DNA of 64,000 nt from Myxococcus xanthus (GTDB lineage: Bacteria; Myxococcota; Myxococcia; Myxococcales; Myxococcaceae), in NCBI RefSeq assembly GCF_006402735.1, contig NZ_CP017174.1, positions 8,784,001 to 8,848,000 of the forward strand, given 5' to 3'. Positions 16,986-27,961 of the stretch are shown piece by piece; position 1 is the stretch's first letter; each line of letters opens with the position of its first letter. A program made the position numbers and the translations under genes. A model generated the notes under the pieces. The model saw only the letters and a list, made by a program, of their open reading frames with translations, ran no database searches and was not told the DNA's origin.

Positions 16986-17279
16986 TCAGTGAAGCGTCGG
17001 CGAGGTGTCCCGCATGGACACGCGAGGGAAGCCTTCCAACAACGACGCCTCGTCGGACACACCCAGCTCGCGCCGCAGCGTCGGGCCGTCCATGGGCAGG
17101 CCAAAGAGCGCCGCCGTGGGCACCCAGTCCAGGGCCGCGGCCACCAGGGGCCCCAGGCCCACGAGCGCCACCGCCGCGCCTCGCGACGTCCCTGTCGCCA
17201 GTCCGCCCACCACCATCCCAGCGCCCGTCACGATGCGGAGCCACCGCCCCGGCCGCGACGCCAAGAAACCAACGACCAT
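16986..17279 (-). CDS. DUF2892-like inner-membrane protein
   Basis: A 97-residue protein with two hydrophobic helices (RWLRIVTGAGMVVGGLATG and AAVALVGLGPLVAAALDW), the layout of DUF2892/YgaP-type membrane proteins, plus a 35-residue soluble tail (TLRRELGVSDEASLLEGFPRV). The ATG at 17279 is preceded by GGGAGG. The 243 bp upstream, as far as the DUF2171 gene, hold no other gene. Confidence 0.75.
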   Translation of the reverse strand: MVVGFLASRPGRWLRIVTGAGMVVGGLATGTSRGAAVALVGLGPLVAAALDWVPTAALFGLPMDGPTLRRELGVSDEASLLEGFPRVSMRDTSPTLH

Positions 17280-17522
17280 ATGCACCTCCCAGGGGCGAAG
17301 ATGGCCACGTCCTGGCGGGCGGCCACCCGGGCCAGAGCCCCGCACGGGTGGAACGCCGGGCAGCCAGGCAGGCACCCACGGGCGCCCTGACCGGGCGCCT
17401 GCCCGCCGAGCGTCTCACGCGGGCTTCACCGGTGCGGTGCCCCGCCTGTCCGCTGCCAGCTTGCGGGGTGAAAGCCAGCTTTCGCGCACGGGGCTCCACG
17501 GACCGCCCTGGGGGAGGCAACC

Positions 17523-17765
17523 ATGTTTAGTCGTTCGGAAATCCACAAGGGGATGAAGGTGCGCGGAAACGACGGGCACGTTCTCGGACGCATCATCGAG
17601 ATGACAGGGGATGAACTCATCGTGGAGAAGGGCCTCATCCGCCGGCATGACTTCGCGGTGTCCCTGACGGACGTGCGTGAAGTCGTGGGTGGAGAAGTCG
17701 TGCTCAACCACGGGCGGGACAGCCTCTTCTCCGCGCCCCGGGAAGTCCCGCCCACGAAGCACTGA
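17523..17765 (+). CDS. DUF2171/PRC-barrel-like small protein
   Basis: An 80-residue soluble protein. EIHKGMKVRGNDGHVLGRI followed by DELIVEKG and HDFAVSLTDV is the beta-barrel pattern of DUF2171 and related PRC-barrel proteins, often associated with RNA or membrane-protein regulation, though no role is established. A strong GGGGGAGG site precedes the ATG. It ends 4 bp from the end of the convergent MFS gene. Confidence 0.82.
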   Translation: MFSRSEIHKGMKVRGNDGHVLGRIIEMTGDELIVEKGLIRRHDFAVSLTDVREVVGGEVVLNHGRDSLFSAPREVPPTKH

Positions 17766-17769
17766 CGGC

Positions 17770-19158
17770 TCAGACGCCGCGGCTCGCGTCCGGCGCGCCC
17801 TCCGGGGCCGAGGTGACCTCCGGTGCACCGTCGCCGCGCCATCCGGCACGGGCCTCCGCCTCGCGGGCCGCGCGTCGCCCCGCGGCCACGTCCACCCGGG
17901 ACAGCACCGCCGCGCCCGACACGAAGAAGAAGAGCAGGGACAGCACCGCCTGCCGGCTGGAGCCCGTCAGCTCCACCGTGGCCGCGAACACCAGCGGGCC
18001 CGCCACCGCCGTGACTTTCTCGAAGACGCTGAAGAGGCCGAAGAACTCCGCCGCCCTGTCCCGGGGCACCATCTGCGCGAAGAGCGAACGGCTCAAGGCC
18101 TGACTGCCGCCCTGCACCATGCCCACCAGCAACGCGAGCGCGAAGAAGTGCACCGGCGTGCGCATGAAGTAGCCCAGGAACGTCACCCCCACGTACACCG
18201 ACAGGGCGAACATCAGCGCGCGCTTCACCCCCACCCGTCCCGCGGCGCGCCCGAACAGCACCGCGCACGGCACACCCACCACCTGCGTCAGCAGCAACGC
18301 ACCAATCAGCGCGCCCCGGCCAATGCCCAGCTCCGTCCCGTACAGCGTGGACAAGCGGATGATGGTGCCGATGCCGTCGCTGTAGAGCAGATAGGCCACC
18401 AGCAACAGAAAGGCCTGACGGTGCTGGCGCAGCCCGCCCAGCGTGCCCGCCAGCTGCGTGAAGATGCCGCGCAGGGACAGCGGGGGACGTTGGACGGACA
18501 CGTCCGGTTTTGGTTCGGGGATGCGCCGGAAGAGGGGCACCGAGAAGATGGCCCACCACACCGCCACGGAGGCGAAGGCCACGCGCGACGCGGCCCCCGC
18601 GTCCGCCAGTCCGAACCACTGGGGCTTCATCAACAGCACCAGCTGCGCGGCCAGCAGCAGACCGCCGCCCAGATAGCCCAGCGCGTAGCCCGCGGTGGAC
18701 ACACGGTCCAGCTCATCATCCCGGGCGATGTGCCGCAGGAGCGCGTCCGCGAAGACGATGCTGCCCGTCACGCCCACGTTGCCCAGCCCGAAGAGCAGCA
18801 GACCCCACTCCCAGTCACCCGGGCCCACCGTGGCCAGCGCCAGCGTGGACACCATGCCCAGGCCCGCGAAGATGCCCAGCATGTGCTTGATGCGTCCGGC
18901 CCGGTCGCTCAGCGCGCCCAGCACCGGTGACAGCACCGCCACCACGCTCAGCGCCACCGCGGTGGCGGTGGCGAAGCGGCTGGTGGCCACCTCGCGCGGC
19001 AGTCCCTCCGCCGCCACGGAGGCGTAGTAGAGCGGGAACACCACCGTGACGACGGTGGTGATGAAGGCCGAGTTCGCCCAGTCGTACATCGCCCACGCGC
19101 GCAGCGCGGGCCGCGTCAGGCCGATGCGACACAGGAGCCCCAGCACCAGACGCCTCAT
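17770..19158 (-). CDS. MFS transporter, UMF1/Atg22-like
   Basis: A 462-residue inner-membrane protein with about 12 hydrophobic segments. The N-terminal AWAMYDWANSAFITTVVTVVFPLYY is the hallmark of the UMF1 (Atg22-like) branch of the major facilitator superfamily, and the loop motif GALSDRAGRIKHML is present. Substrate unknown; yeast Atg22 exports amino acids. Its ATG overlaps the stop of the upstream ornithine-cyclodeaminase-type gene by 4 bp, so the two are made together, which hints at amino-acid or imine metabolism. Confidence 0.92.
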   Translation of the reverse strand: MRRLVLGLLCRIGLTRPALRAWAMYDWANSAFITTVVTVVFPLYYASVAAEGLPREVATSRFATATAVALSVVAVLSPVLGALSDRAGRIKHMLGIFAGLGMVSTLALATVGPGDWEWGLLLFGLGNVGVTGSIVFADALLRHIARDDELDRVSTAGYALGYLGGGLLLAAQLVLLMKPQWFGLADAGAASRVAFASVAVWWAIFSVPLFRRIPEPKPDVSVQRPPLSLRGIFTQLAGTLGGLRQHRQAFLLLVAYLLYSDGIGTIIRLSTLYGTELGIGRGALIGALLLTQVVGVPCAVLFGRAAGRVGVKRALMFALSVYVGVTFLGYFMRTPVHFFALALLVGMVQGGSQALSRSLFAQMVPRDRAAEFFGLFSVFEKVTAVAGPLVFAATVELTGSSRQAVLSLLFFFVSGAAVLSRVDVAAGRRAAREAEARAGWRGDGAPEVTSAPEGAPDASRGV

Positions 19159-20117
19159 GCGCCGAAGTCCACCCCGCCCACTGCGTCGTCGCCCTGGACC
19201 GACTGGTAGACGTGCCAGGCCGCCGCCAGGTCCTGGAAGGGCAGTCCTACCGCCGCGAAGACGGTGACGTCCTCCGCGGACGTGCGCCCGGGCTTCAGGC
19301 CGGCCAACACCTCGCCCAGCTCCGCGTGGATGGACTCCTCACCCAGCCCCACCGCGCCCGCGGCGCCGGTGGACACCGCCAGGCCCCGGTGGTCGACGAT
19401 GAACCGCGACTGACGCAGCAGCTCCGCGGACAGCTCGGCCTTGCCCGGCTCGTCCGCGCCCAGCGCGATGATGTGCGTGCCCGGCCGCACCATGCCGGGG
19501 TGCAGGAAGGGGTGACGGCTCCACGTCGCCGTCACGATGATGTCCGCGTCGGAGACGGCCTCCTCCATGGACTCCGCCATCCGCACCGGCAGGTTCAACT
19601 CCTGGTACATGCGCGTGGCGAAGGCGAGCGAGCGCTCCGGCGCCGTGTCGAACACCCGCACGTGCGTCAGCGAGCGCACCAGCCGCAACGACTTGAGCTG
19701 CAGCACCGCCTGCCGGCCCGCGCCAATGAGCGCCACCCGGCTCGCGTCCGGCCGCGCCAGCACGTCCGCCGACAGCGCGCCCACCACGCCCGTGCGCACC
19801 GCAGTCAGGTGGCCGGCGTCCATCACCGCCATCACCTCGCCGGTAGCGACGTCGTGCAGGTGCACCACGCCTCGAATCGCCGGCGACTGGCCGGGGAACT
19901 TCGCGTGCACCTTCACGGAGTAGGCGGGGATGGAGGGCAGGCTGCCAGGGAACAGCACCAGGGCGGTGCCCTCGGCGTGGAGGGGGGCCCGGGCGCGCTG
20001 CGGTGCCACGGTGCGTGCCAGGGCGTCGGTGCGGAAGGCCTCGCGCATGTCCTCCAGCAAGAGAGGAGCCTGCAGGTTGCGGGAGACGTCGGAGCGGGTC
20101 AGCAGGAGCGTGCGCAT
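19155..20117 (-). CDS. Ornithine cyclodeaminase/mu-crystallin family protein
   Basis: A 320-residue NAD(P)-dependent enzyme. Marks are KVHAKFPGQSPAIRGVVHLHD (substrate-binding Lys), MDAGHLTAVRTGVVGALSADVLAR, the Rossmann motif VALIGAGRQAVLQL and the DIIVTATWSRHPFL stretch. Members act as ornithine cyclodeaminase, alanine or lysine cyclodeaminases, or ketimine reductases, which cannot be separated by eye. First gene of a two-gene unit with the UMF1-type transporter. Confidence 0.9.
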   Translation of the reverse strand: MRTLLLTRSDVSRNLQAPLLLEDMREAFRTDALARTVAPQRARAPLHAEGTALVLFPGSLPSIPAYSVKVHAKFPGQSPAIRGVVHLHDVATGEVMAVMDAGHLTAVRTGVVGALSADVLARPDASRVALIGAGRQAVLQLKSLRLVRSLTHVRVFDTAPERSLAFATRMYQELNLPVRMAESMEEAVSDADIIVTATWSRHPFLHPGMVRPGTHIIALGADEPGKAELSAELLRQSRFIVDHRGLAVSTGAAGAVGLGEESIHAELGEVLAGLKPGRTSAEDVTVFAAVGLPFQDLAAAWHVYQSVQGDDAVGGVDFGA

Positions 20118-20349
20118 CTTACAGACACCCTAACCGAGCCCGTGCGGGCCCACAGCTCCACAGCGCATGGACACGGTGGCAAGCGCCCGAAGTTGGACGT
20201 CCGAGCGGACGGTGCGCCGCAGTGCCGCCCGTGGTGGCGTCCACCGGGCCCGCCTCCAGCGACGGTGGGACGAGGCACGCAGGCGCCATCGTCCCCAGAA
20301 TGGAGGTGAACGGCGGGGTGGGCGGCCCCAGGGCCTCGGGAGGCCAGTG

Positions 20350-22395
20350 ATGCTGGAGACAGAGTCACGCACAGCGGGCGACAAGGAGGCCTCCGGGGCT
20401 CGGACGCTCAAGGCGGCGGAGTTCCTGCGCGCCCACCAGGAGGAGGTGCTGGAGGACTGGCAGCGGGCCATGCGAGCGTTTCACGTGGGACACGCGGCGC
20501 AGCCTTCGTGGCTGCTGGACCACATGCCCCAGTTGCTCAACATGCTCGCGGACCTCATCGACCACGGCCCGGACGAAATCCTCACCACGGTGCCGGACGA
20601 GCACGCGATGTCCCGGCTGGACGCCGGCTTCGACCTGGGCCAGGTGGCGTCCGAGTACGCGCTCCTGCGCAAGTGCATCCTCCACAGGATGGAAGCCGAA
20701 GCGGCCTACCCCGCGCCGGGCGAGTTGGAGCGGATGGAGGACGCGCTGGACCGGATTGTCACCCGGACGGTGACGTCCTTCTCCCAGGGGCGGCAGCGCA
20801 TCCTCCAGGCCCTGGACCGGATGACGCAGGCCGCGCTGGACAGCCCTTCCATGGCCAGCCTCCCCTCGCGGCTGCTCACCGTCCTGGTGGAGTCTGCGCT
20901 CTCGGTCGACTCGGCGGCGTTCGTGCTGGTGGAAGGCGACGCGCTGGTGGTGCGCGCCGCGGTGGGCCTGGGCGCGGACGAGGCGCTCGGCGTGTCGCTG
21001 GAGCGGGAGGAAGGATTCGTGGGCGAGGTGCTCCGCCAGCGTCAGCCCCTGACGCTGCGCTCAGCGTCCACGGACCCTCGCGTGACACTGCCCACGCTGA
21101 AGCAGGAAGGGCTGCGCGCCGTGTACGGCGTGCCCCTGCTGGATGGCGACCAACTCCTGGGCATGGCGTACATGTGCTCGCGCACCGCCTTCGTCTTCTC
21201 CGAACCGGACGCCCTCTTGTTCCGGACCATGGCGCAGCGAGCCACCGCGCACCTGGTGCAGGCCCGGCTCCGGGCCCGCGAGCGCCAGGCCCACGCGGAC
21301 GCCCAGCGCTCGCTGGCGCAACTGGACGCGCTGCTGGCCTCCACACCTCTGGGCATCGCCCAGTTGGACCGGGAGTTGCGCTTCGTGCGCATCAACCAGG
21401 CCATGGCGGACATCGACGGCCACTCGCCGGAAGCCCACCTGGGCCGCCGCTTCCAGGAGATGGCCCCCGTGACGGCCGTGGCCACGTTCGAGCCCATGTT
21501 CCGCCGCATGATTGAGACAGGTGAACCCGTGGACGCCGTCGAGTTCACCATCCCTGGAGATGCCCGGACCTTCCAGGCCAGCGTCCACCCGGTCCGCACG
21601 CCCGACCAAGGGGTGCTGGGCTTGAGCTGCACGGTGGTGGATGTCTCCCACCACAAGCGGGCGGAGGCCGTACTCCAGCGGGCGGTGGACTTCCGGGAAC
21701 AACTCATGGCGGTGTTGGGACACGACCTGCGCAACCCACTCAACGCCATCAACGCCTCGGCCTTCCAGCTCACGCGGTCCGAGGACCTGACTCCACCCGA
21801 GCGTCGCGCCGTGGACCGCATCCGCAAGGCCACCGCGCGCATGGGGCGCATGATTACGGACATCCTCGACTTCGCCCGCACCCGCCTGGGCGGGGGGCTT
21901 CCCGTGGCCCGCCAGCCCATGGACTTCGTGGAGGTATGCCAGGCGACGCTGGAGGAGCTCCGGGTCAGCGCCCCGGAGCGCTCGCTGGTGTTCGAGGCGC
22001 ACGGAGACACCCGGGGGAACTGGGACCCGGACCGGGTATCGCAGGTGCTGGGCAATCTGGTGGCCAACGCCCTCCAGCATGGCCAGGAAGACAGACCGGT
22101 GTGTGTCACGGTGCGCGGAGAGGCGCGTGAGGTGGTGCTGGAGGTCCACAACACCGGCGAGCCGATTGCGTCCGAGCTGATGCCGCGCCTGTTCGACCCG
22201 TTCAAGAGCATGCCCGCAACCGCGCCACCGCAGGACGTCGCGAGGAAGAAGCGCAGCCTGGGCCTGGGCCTCTACATCGTCAGCCAGATTGTCGGCGCAC
22301 ACGGGGGGCACGTGGAGGTCCGCTCCAACCGAGACCAGGGCACCACCTTCACCGTCCACTGGCCCCGCACCCTCACGACGCTCGGGGGCGCATGA
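20350..22395 (+). CDS. Sensor histidine kinase (RsbRD-like, GAF, PAS, HisKA, HATPase)
   Basis: A 681-residue soluble hybrid-free sensor kinase. Residues 25-150 resemble the RsbRD/RsbU-type helical input domain, 165-300 a GAF domain (FVLVEGDALVVRAAVGLG, VYGVPLLDGDQLLGMAYM), 330-445 a PAS domain, then HisKA with phospho-acceptor His458 in LGHDLRNPLNAI. The ATPase has the N-box NLVANALQHG and the G2 box GLGLYIV. No membrane segment, so it senses an internal signal. The ATG at 20350 has GGGAGG upstream. No response regulator is adjacent; it is an orphan, as many myxobacterial kinases are. Confidence 0.93.
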   Translation: MLETESRTAGDKEASGARTLKAAEFLRAHQEEVLEDWQRAMRAFHVGHAAQPSWLLDHMPQLLNMLADLIDHGPDEILTTVPDEHAMSRLDAGFDLGQVASEYALLRKCILHRMEAEAAYPAPGELERMEDALDRIVTRTVTSFSQGRQRILQALDRMTQAALDSPSMASLPSRLLTVLVESALSVDSAAFVLVEGDALVVRAAVGLGADEALGVSLEREEGFVGEVLRQRQPLTLRSASTDPRVTLPTLKQEGLRAVYGVPLLDGDQLLGMAYMCSRTAFVFSEPDALLFRTMAQRATAHLVQARLRARERQAHADAQRSLAQLDALLASTPLGIAQLDRELRFVRINQAMADIDGHSPEAHLGRRFQEMAPVTAVATFEPMFRRMIETGEPVDAVEFTIPGDARTFQASVHPVRTPDQGVLGLSCTVVDVSHHKRAEAVLQRAVDFREQLMAVLGHDLRNPLNAINASAFQLTRSEDLTPPERRAVDRIRKATARMGRMITDILDFARTRLGGGLPVARQPMDFVEVCQATLEELRVSAPERSLVFEAHGDTRGNWDPDRVSQVLGNLVANALQHGQEDRPVCVTVRGEAREVVLEVHNTGEPIASELMPRLFDPFKSMPATAPPQDVARKKRSLGLGLYIVSQIVGAHGGHVEVRSNRDQGTTFTVHWPRTLTTLGGA

Positions 22396-22490
22396 AGCAG
22401 CGCGGCAGGCGGGACGGCCTGCCACCCTCTGCCTGCACGCCGGCCCCTTCTGGGGGTGAATCGCGCACGCCGGGCCGCTATGCCTAGGGC

Positions 22491-23147
<657 letters not shown>

Positions 23148-23165
23148 AGCCGGACGCCGACGTGC

Positions 23166-23200
23166 GCGGGCGCGTGTGGGGACTCCATGCGCCCGCCTTT
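23166..23200 (+). terminator. Terminator after msrA
   Basis: GCGGGCGC at 23166 pairs with GCGCCCGC at 23189 (extendable by three pairs), followed by CTTTCC. It separates msrA from the GH3 gene. Confidence 0.7.
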
Positions 23201-23444
23201 CCGGCATGCAGTCCAATCCCAGACAAAGACATCACAAAAGACGCGTGTGACGGGAGCCGTGGGCCCCAGGTCGCACACCAGTCTTTCTTGACTTGATGCA
23301 TTATCCGGCCTCTGTTTGACTTTGTTGCAATGCCGAAGGAATAGAATAGACGTCAGAAAGGAAAGGACCGCTCGGACGCCATTCATCGTCGCTGCGTGCT
23401 GGTTCACCCCCTCCCCCACTTTCTCCAACGGTCCACTTTTCCCC

Positions 23445-26400
23445 ATGCGTGTGCCGATTTCCCGTGTGCAGGGCGCGCACGGCCCCTGGCTGTCTTTGGC
23501 CAGGGCCTGCGCCGTCGTCGCGGTCTGGCTGTTCATGGCGGTGGGAACGCGCGCGGAGGCCCAGTCGGGCACGAACCTCGCGCTCAACCGTCCGGTGGTG
23601 ACGTCCTCCGCGGAGCCCGGGCTCACCGGCAACTTTGCCGTGGATGGCGACGCCGGGACGCGCTGGGGCAGCAGCTTCGCGGAGGGCCAGTGGCTCTACG
23701 TGGACCTGGGCCAGGCGACGGCCATCTCCCGCGTGGTCCTGACATGGGAGACGGCGTACGGCCGGGGCTACCGCGTCCAGGTCTCCAACGACGCGGCGGC
23801 GTGGCAGGACGTGCGCGTCGTCACGGACGGCGACGGCGGCGTGGATGACCTCGCGGTGACGGGCAACGGCCGCTACGTCCGCATCCTCGGGACGCAGCGA
23901 GGCGCCATCGACTACGGCTATTCCCTCTGGGAGTTCGCCGTGTACGGGGGCTCGCATCCATCGGGCGACCTTGCCCGCGGCCGGCCCGCGACGGCCTCCA
24001 GCGTGGAGGCCAACGCCGCGCACCTGGCACCGGCCTACGCGGTGGACGGAGACGCGTCGACGCGCTGGTCCTCCGACGACACCTCCCATGCGCAGTGGAT
24101 TCGCGTGGACCTGGGCTCCTCGCAGCAACTGGGCAAGGTGGTGCTGGACTGGGAGGGCGCCTACGGGAAGCAGTACGTGATTGAGGGCTCCACCAACGAC
24201 AGCACCTGGACGGCGCTGGCGCCCACCATCACCGACGGCGCGCCTGGCCGCCGCGACATCACCGTGTCGGGCAGCGCCCGCTACGTGCGCGTGCGCGGCA
24301 TCGAGCGCGGCACCGGCTACGGCTACTCGCTCTGGGCCTTCGAGGTGTACGTGCCCGGAGGTGGCCCCCAGGAGCCGCCGCCGCAGACCACGCCCCAGAC
24401 GGTGAAGCTGATGTTCCCCGAACTGGCGTACGCGAAAATCAACGTGTCGCCCGCGCCCCTCAGCGTCACGCCCACGCCCGAGGAGGGCAACACCACGCCG
24501 TCGGTGCGCAACCCGCCCGGGCCCTTCACCTACGAGCTGACCTTCCCGCCCAACACCGTGGTGACGATGTCCAAGAATCAGTTCTCACCCACCACGCCGA
24601 ACACCGACATCCGGCTGGCCGTCACCACGTCCACCGGCACGGTGCTGCGCGGACAGACGGTGTCCGCGCTGGCGGTGCAGGGCGCGGAGTGGCGGGTGGA
24701 GATATTCACCCTCACCACCGGCCCGGACGGCCGCGACCGCACCATCATCCCCGACCCCTACCCGAAGCAGCCGCCGCCCGCCGTCACGGGGGCCTTCCGC
24801 GTGGTGGCGCCCGCCAACGCGGCGGTCATCACCAACACCCGCCGGCCCACGCTCCAGTGGGCGCCCGTCACCGGCGCCACCGGCTACACGGTGTTCGTCA
24901 ACCTGAGCCGCGACGACTACGACTGGATGGCGCCCGGCAGCCTGCTGGACCGCTTCACCCAGGTGGGCACCACCACCGCCACCTCCTTCACGCTGCCGCA
25001 GGACCTGCCCGACCGCTGGACGTACAAGTGGTACGTCGTGGCCAACCTGGGCGGTGGCGGCACCAGCCGCTCCGACCTGCGCACCTTCAGCGTCTACCTG
25101 CCGGTGGTGGAGACGGCGGATGACGGCGTGGCGCTCATCAACGGCCGGCGCGACCTCAACAAGAACGGCGTCATCGACCCGTACGAGGACTGGGGCAACC
25201 CCATCACCGTGCGCGTCAACGACTTGATGTCGCGCATGACGCCGCACGAGAAGGCGCTGCAGATGTTCTACGAGGCGAGGACGGTGCCGGAGGCCGGCTT
25301 CACCATGGGGCCGCTCAGCCCGGCGGACATCGTGAGCTTCCAGCGCGCCTCCGCGCGTACGCGCCTGGGCATCCCGCACATCGACGCGGGAGACACCATC
25401 CACGGCTTCAAGACGAGCTGGCCCACGCAGCCCGCGCTCGCCGCGGCGCGGGACATGGACACCGTCTACGAGCTGGGTGACATGCAGCGCCGCGAGCAGC
25501 TCGCGGTGGGCAGCCGCGGCACCCTGTCGCCGCTGGCCGAGGTGGGCACCAAGGTGCTCTACCCGCGCATCCAGGAAGGCGGCGGCGAGGACGCCGACCT
25601 GGCTGCGGGCATGACGCGCGCGCTGGTGGCGGGCCTCCAGGGTGGCCCCGAGGTGAACCCCCACTCCCTCTGGGTGACGACCAAGCACTGGCCGGGCCAG
25701 GGCGCCGGAGGCGAGGGCGGCATCACCTACGACGGCACCACCATCCACTACCACATGCGTCCGTGGCACGCGGCCATCGAGGCAGGCACCAGCGGCATCA
25801 TGCCCGGCTACGCGGGCAGCTGGCTGCTCGGGCCGGAGGGATGGGGCGCGGGCGACAACCCGGGCATCCTCAACTACCTGCGGCAGCAGCTGGGCTACAC
25901 GGGCGTCATCTGCTCGGACTGGCTGCCGTCGGGGGCGTGGTCGCGCTCGGCGATGGCGGGCTCGGACGTCATGGGCGGCGCCAACCCGCAGCAGATGGGC
26001 GACTTCGAGAGCGTCGTCACGCCGGCCCGCATCGACGAGGCCGTGCGGAAGATTCTCGATTTGAAGTTCCGCCTGGGCATCTTCGAGGACCCGTACCGCA
26101 ACGGCCCGGCGGGCACGTCCGAGTGGCACACGGCCGACCACAAGGCCCTGGTTCGCCGCGCGGCGCAGAACGCGATGACGCTGCTGAAGAACGACGGCGC
26201 GCTGCCGCTGCGGCTGCCCGCCGGCTCGCGCATCGTGGTGGCCGGCCCCCGCGCGGATGACCCGGCCTGCATGGTGACGTGGCGCTCCGACTTCCACGGG
26301 ACGGAGTTCGGCGACCTCACCATCTACCAGGCCATCAAGCAGCGCGCGGAGCAGGACGGCATCACCGTCTACAAGGACGTGGCCCCCGCGGGCGTCACCG

Positions 26401-27914
26401 TCAACGCGGCCATCGTCGTGGCGGGCGAGAGCTACTTCACCCACGGCACCGAGTGGGACAAGGAGAAGCCCTACCTGCCGGGCGACCCGATTGGCCCTCC
26501 GCACGAGCCCCAGTGGGGCAACCAGTACGGGCTCATCACCGGCTTCCGGGCGCAGAACATCCCGGTGACGACGGTGATGATTCTGCCGCGGCCCTACATC
26601 CTGACCAACGTGGTGCCGCAGACGAATGCGCTGCTGATGGCGTACCGGCCCGGCGACATGGGCGGCGTCGCCGTGGCGGACGTGCTCTTCGGTGACGTGC
26701 TGCCGCGAGGCCAACTGCCGTGGCAGCTGCCGCGCTCCCTGGACCAGATTGGCACCGACGTGGAGAACAACCAGCTGGAGCGGTGGGACTTGCCCTTCGA
26801 CCTGGGCGCCACCGAGGCCCAGCGCGCGGAGATTCGTCAGCGGATTGCACTGGGCCTGCCCATCTCCCCGGTGTACGGCAACCCGCTGTTCCAGTACGGC
26901 GCGGGCATCCAGGGCTTCGGGTTGTCGGACGCGACGCCGCCCACGGCCTTCACGCTGCTCACGCCGGCGTCGGGCGCCACCATCACCACGCGGCCCACCT
27001 TCACGTGGACGCCCAGCAGCGACCCGCAGACGGGCATCCACCGCTACGAAGTCTACCTGGATGGCAGTCCCTTCCCGGTGGCGACGACGAAGACGCCATC
27101 CGCGGCCCTGGCCAACGTGTCCCTGGGCAACGGCGCGCACACCTGGTTCGTGCGGGCGTACAACTGGGCGGGCGGCGTGACGACGTCCGCCACGGCCACC
27201 TTCACGCTCAACGACACCGCGCCGCCCGCGGCCTTCACGGCGCTGTCACCGGCGGCCGGTACTTCCGTGCCGGGTGCGTCCACGACGTTCATCTGGGAGC
27301 AGACCACGGACGTGGGCGCGGGCGTGGCGCGGTACGTCCTGGTGGTGGACGGGGCGGACCGCACGCCCACGGTGACGCCGCGGGCCTACGTGGGCACGAG
27401 CACCAACCTGGCGCTGGGCCGCAACGTGGCGGCCACCTCGTCCGAGTTCGGCAGCCCCAACGACGCGGTGGACGGAAACCTGGAGACGCGCTGGGCCAGC
27501 CGCTACGACGTGGCCAGCCCCGACACGGAGTCCCTCACCGTGGACCTGGGCGGCGTGTACTCCATCAAGCGCGTGGTGCTGCGCTGGGAGGCCGCGTTCG
27601 GCCGCCGGTACGTGGTGGAGACCTCCATCGACGGCAGCACGGGCTGGCGGACGCTGTACACGGAGGCCAACGGCAACGGCGGGCTGGATGACCTCACCGG
27701 CCTGAGCGGCGTCGGGCGCTATGTGCGGATGCGCGGCGTGGAGCGCGCGACCGGCTTCGGCTACTCGCTGTGGGAGTTCGAGGTGTACGGCGTGGGCACG
27801 GAGCAGATGTCCGTGACGGGCCTCGCCACGGGCACCCACACGTGGCGGGTGCGCGCCGTGGACGGTGCGGGCAACAGCACGCTGTCCAACGGGCCCATCA
27901 CCTTCACCAAATAG
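23445..27914 (+). CDS. Secreted GH3 glycosidase with three discoidin-like domains
   Basis: A 1489-residue exported enzyme. Signal peptide about 1-38; two F5/8 type C (discoidin) domains at about 44-165 and 174-305; an unassigned region; an Fn3-like domain about 440-555; the GH3 catalytic barrel about 590-880 with Lys747-His748 (TTKHWPGQG) and the nucleophile Asp825 in CSDWLPSG; the GH3 C domain to about 1150; Ig/Fn3-like domains about 1160-1310; a third discoidin domain about 1319-1455. GH3 enzymes of this kind are beta-glucosidases or exo-glucanases. The discoidin modules should bind glycans. The ATG at 23445 gives a sensible signal peptide; the open frame upstream does not. The 297 bp before it hold only AT-richer, promoter-like sequence. 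Confidence 0.9.
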   Translation: MRVPISRVQGAHGPWLSLARACAVVAVWLFMAVGTRAEAQSGTNLALNRPVVTSSAEPGLTGNFAVDGDAGTRWGSSFAEGQWLYVDLGQATAISRVVLTWETAYGRGYRVQVSNDAAAWQDVRVVTDGDGGVDDLAVTGNGRYVRILGTQRGAIDYGYSLWEFAVYGGSHPSGDLARGRPATASSVEANAAHLAPAYAVDGDASTRWSSDDTSHAQWIRVDLGSSQQLGKVVLDWEGAYGKQYVIEGSTNDSTWTALAPTITDGAPGRRDITVSGSARYVRVRGIERGTGYGYSLWAFEVYVPGGGPQEPPPQTTPQTVKLMFPELAYAKINVSPAPLSVTPTPEEGNTTPSVRNPPGPFTYELTFPPNTVVTMSKNQFSPTTPNTDIRLAVTTSTGTVLRGQTVSALAVQGAEWRVEIFTLTTGPDGRDRTIIPDPYPKQPPPAVTGAFRVVAPANAAVITNTRRPTLQWAPVTGATGYTVFVNLSRDDYDWMAPGSLLDRFTQVGTTTATSFTLPQDLPDRWTYKWYVVANLGGGGTSRSDLRTFSVYLPVVETADDGVALINGRRDLNKNGVIDPYEDWGNPITVRVNDLMSRMTPHEKALQMFYEARTVPEAGFTMGPLSPADIVSFQRASARTRLGIPHIDAGDTIHGFKTSWPTQPALAAARDMDTVYELGDMQRREQLAVGSRGTLSPLAEVGTKVLYPRIQEGGGEDADLAAGMTRALVAGLQGGPEVNPHSLWVTTKHWPGQGAGGEGGITYDGTTIHYHMRPWHAAIEAGTSGIMPGYAGSWLLGPEGWGAGDNPGILNYLRQQLGYTGVICSDWLPSGAWSRSAMAGSDVMGGANPQQMGDFESVVTPARIDEAVRKILDLKFRLGIFEDPYRNGPAGTSEWHTADHKALVRRAAQNAMTLLKNDGALPLRLPAGSRIVVAGPRADDPACMVTWRSDFHGTEFGDLTIYQAIKQRAEQDGITVYKDVAPAGVTVNAAIVVAGESYFTHGTEWDKEKPYLPGDPIGPPHEPQWGNQYGLITGFRAQNIPVTTVMILPRPYILTNVVPQTNALLMAYRPGDMGGVAVADVLFGDVLPRGQLPWQLPRSLDQIGTDVENNQLERWDLPFDLGATEAQRAEIRQRIALGLPISPVYGNPLFQYGAGIQGFGLSDATPPTAFTLLTPASGATITTRPTFTWTPSSDPQTGIHRYEVYLDGSPFPVATTKTPSAALANVSLGNGAHTWFVRAYNWAGGVTTSATATFTLNDTAPPAAFTALSPAAGTSVPGASTTFIWEQTTDVGAGVARYVLVVDGADRTPTVTPRAYVGTSTNLALGRNVAATSSEFGSPNDAVDGNLETRWASRYDVASPDTESLTVDLGGVYSIKRVVLRWEAAFGRRYVVETSIDGSTGWRTLYTEANGNGGLDDLTGLSGVGRYVRMRGVERATGFGYSLWEFEVYGVGTEQMSVTGLATGTHTWRVRAVDGAGNSTLSNGPITFTK

Positions 27915-27928
27915 TCAGGACACACCCA

Positions 27929-27961
27929 GGGTGGCCATCGTGACTCGGGCGGTGGCCACCC
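27929..27961 (+). terminator. Terminator after the GH3 gene
   Basis: GGGTGGCCA at 27929 pairs perfectly with TGGCCACCC at 27953 around a 15-base loop, 15 bp after the stop. It should isolate the GH3 transcript from mbhA. Confidence 0.65.

Noticed and set aside
23288..23347. TTGACT boxes with TAGAAT-like -10 before the GH3 gene
   Set aside because: Spacing between the best boxes is about 20 bp or the -10 is poor; not strong enough to call a promoter.
24585..27140. An 850-codon open frame antisense to the GH3 gene
   Set aside because: It is Arg/His/Val-rich with no domains and mirrors the GH3 gene's high third-position GC; long antisense frames are common at this base composition.
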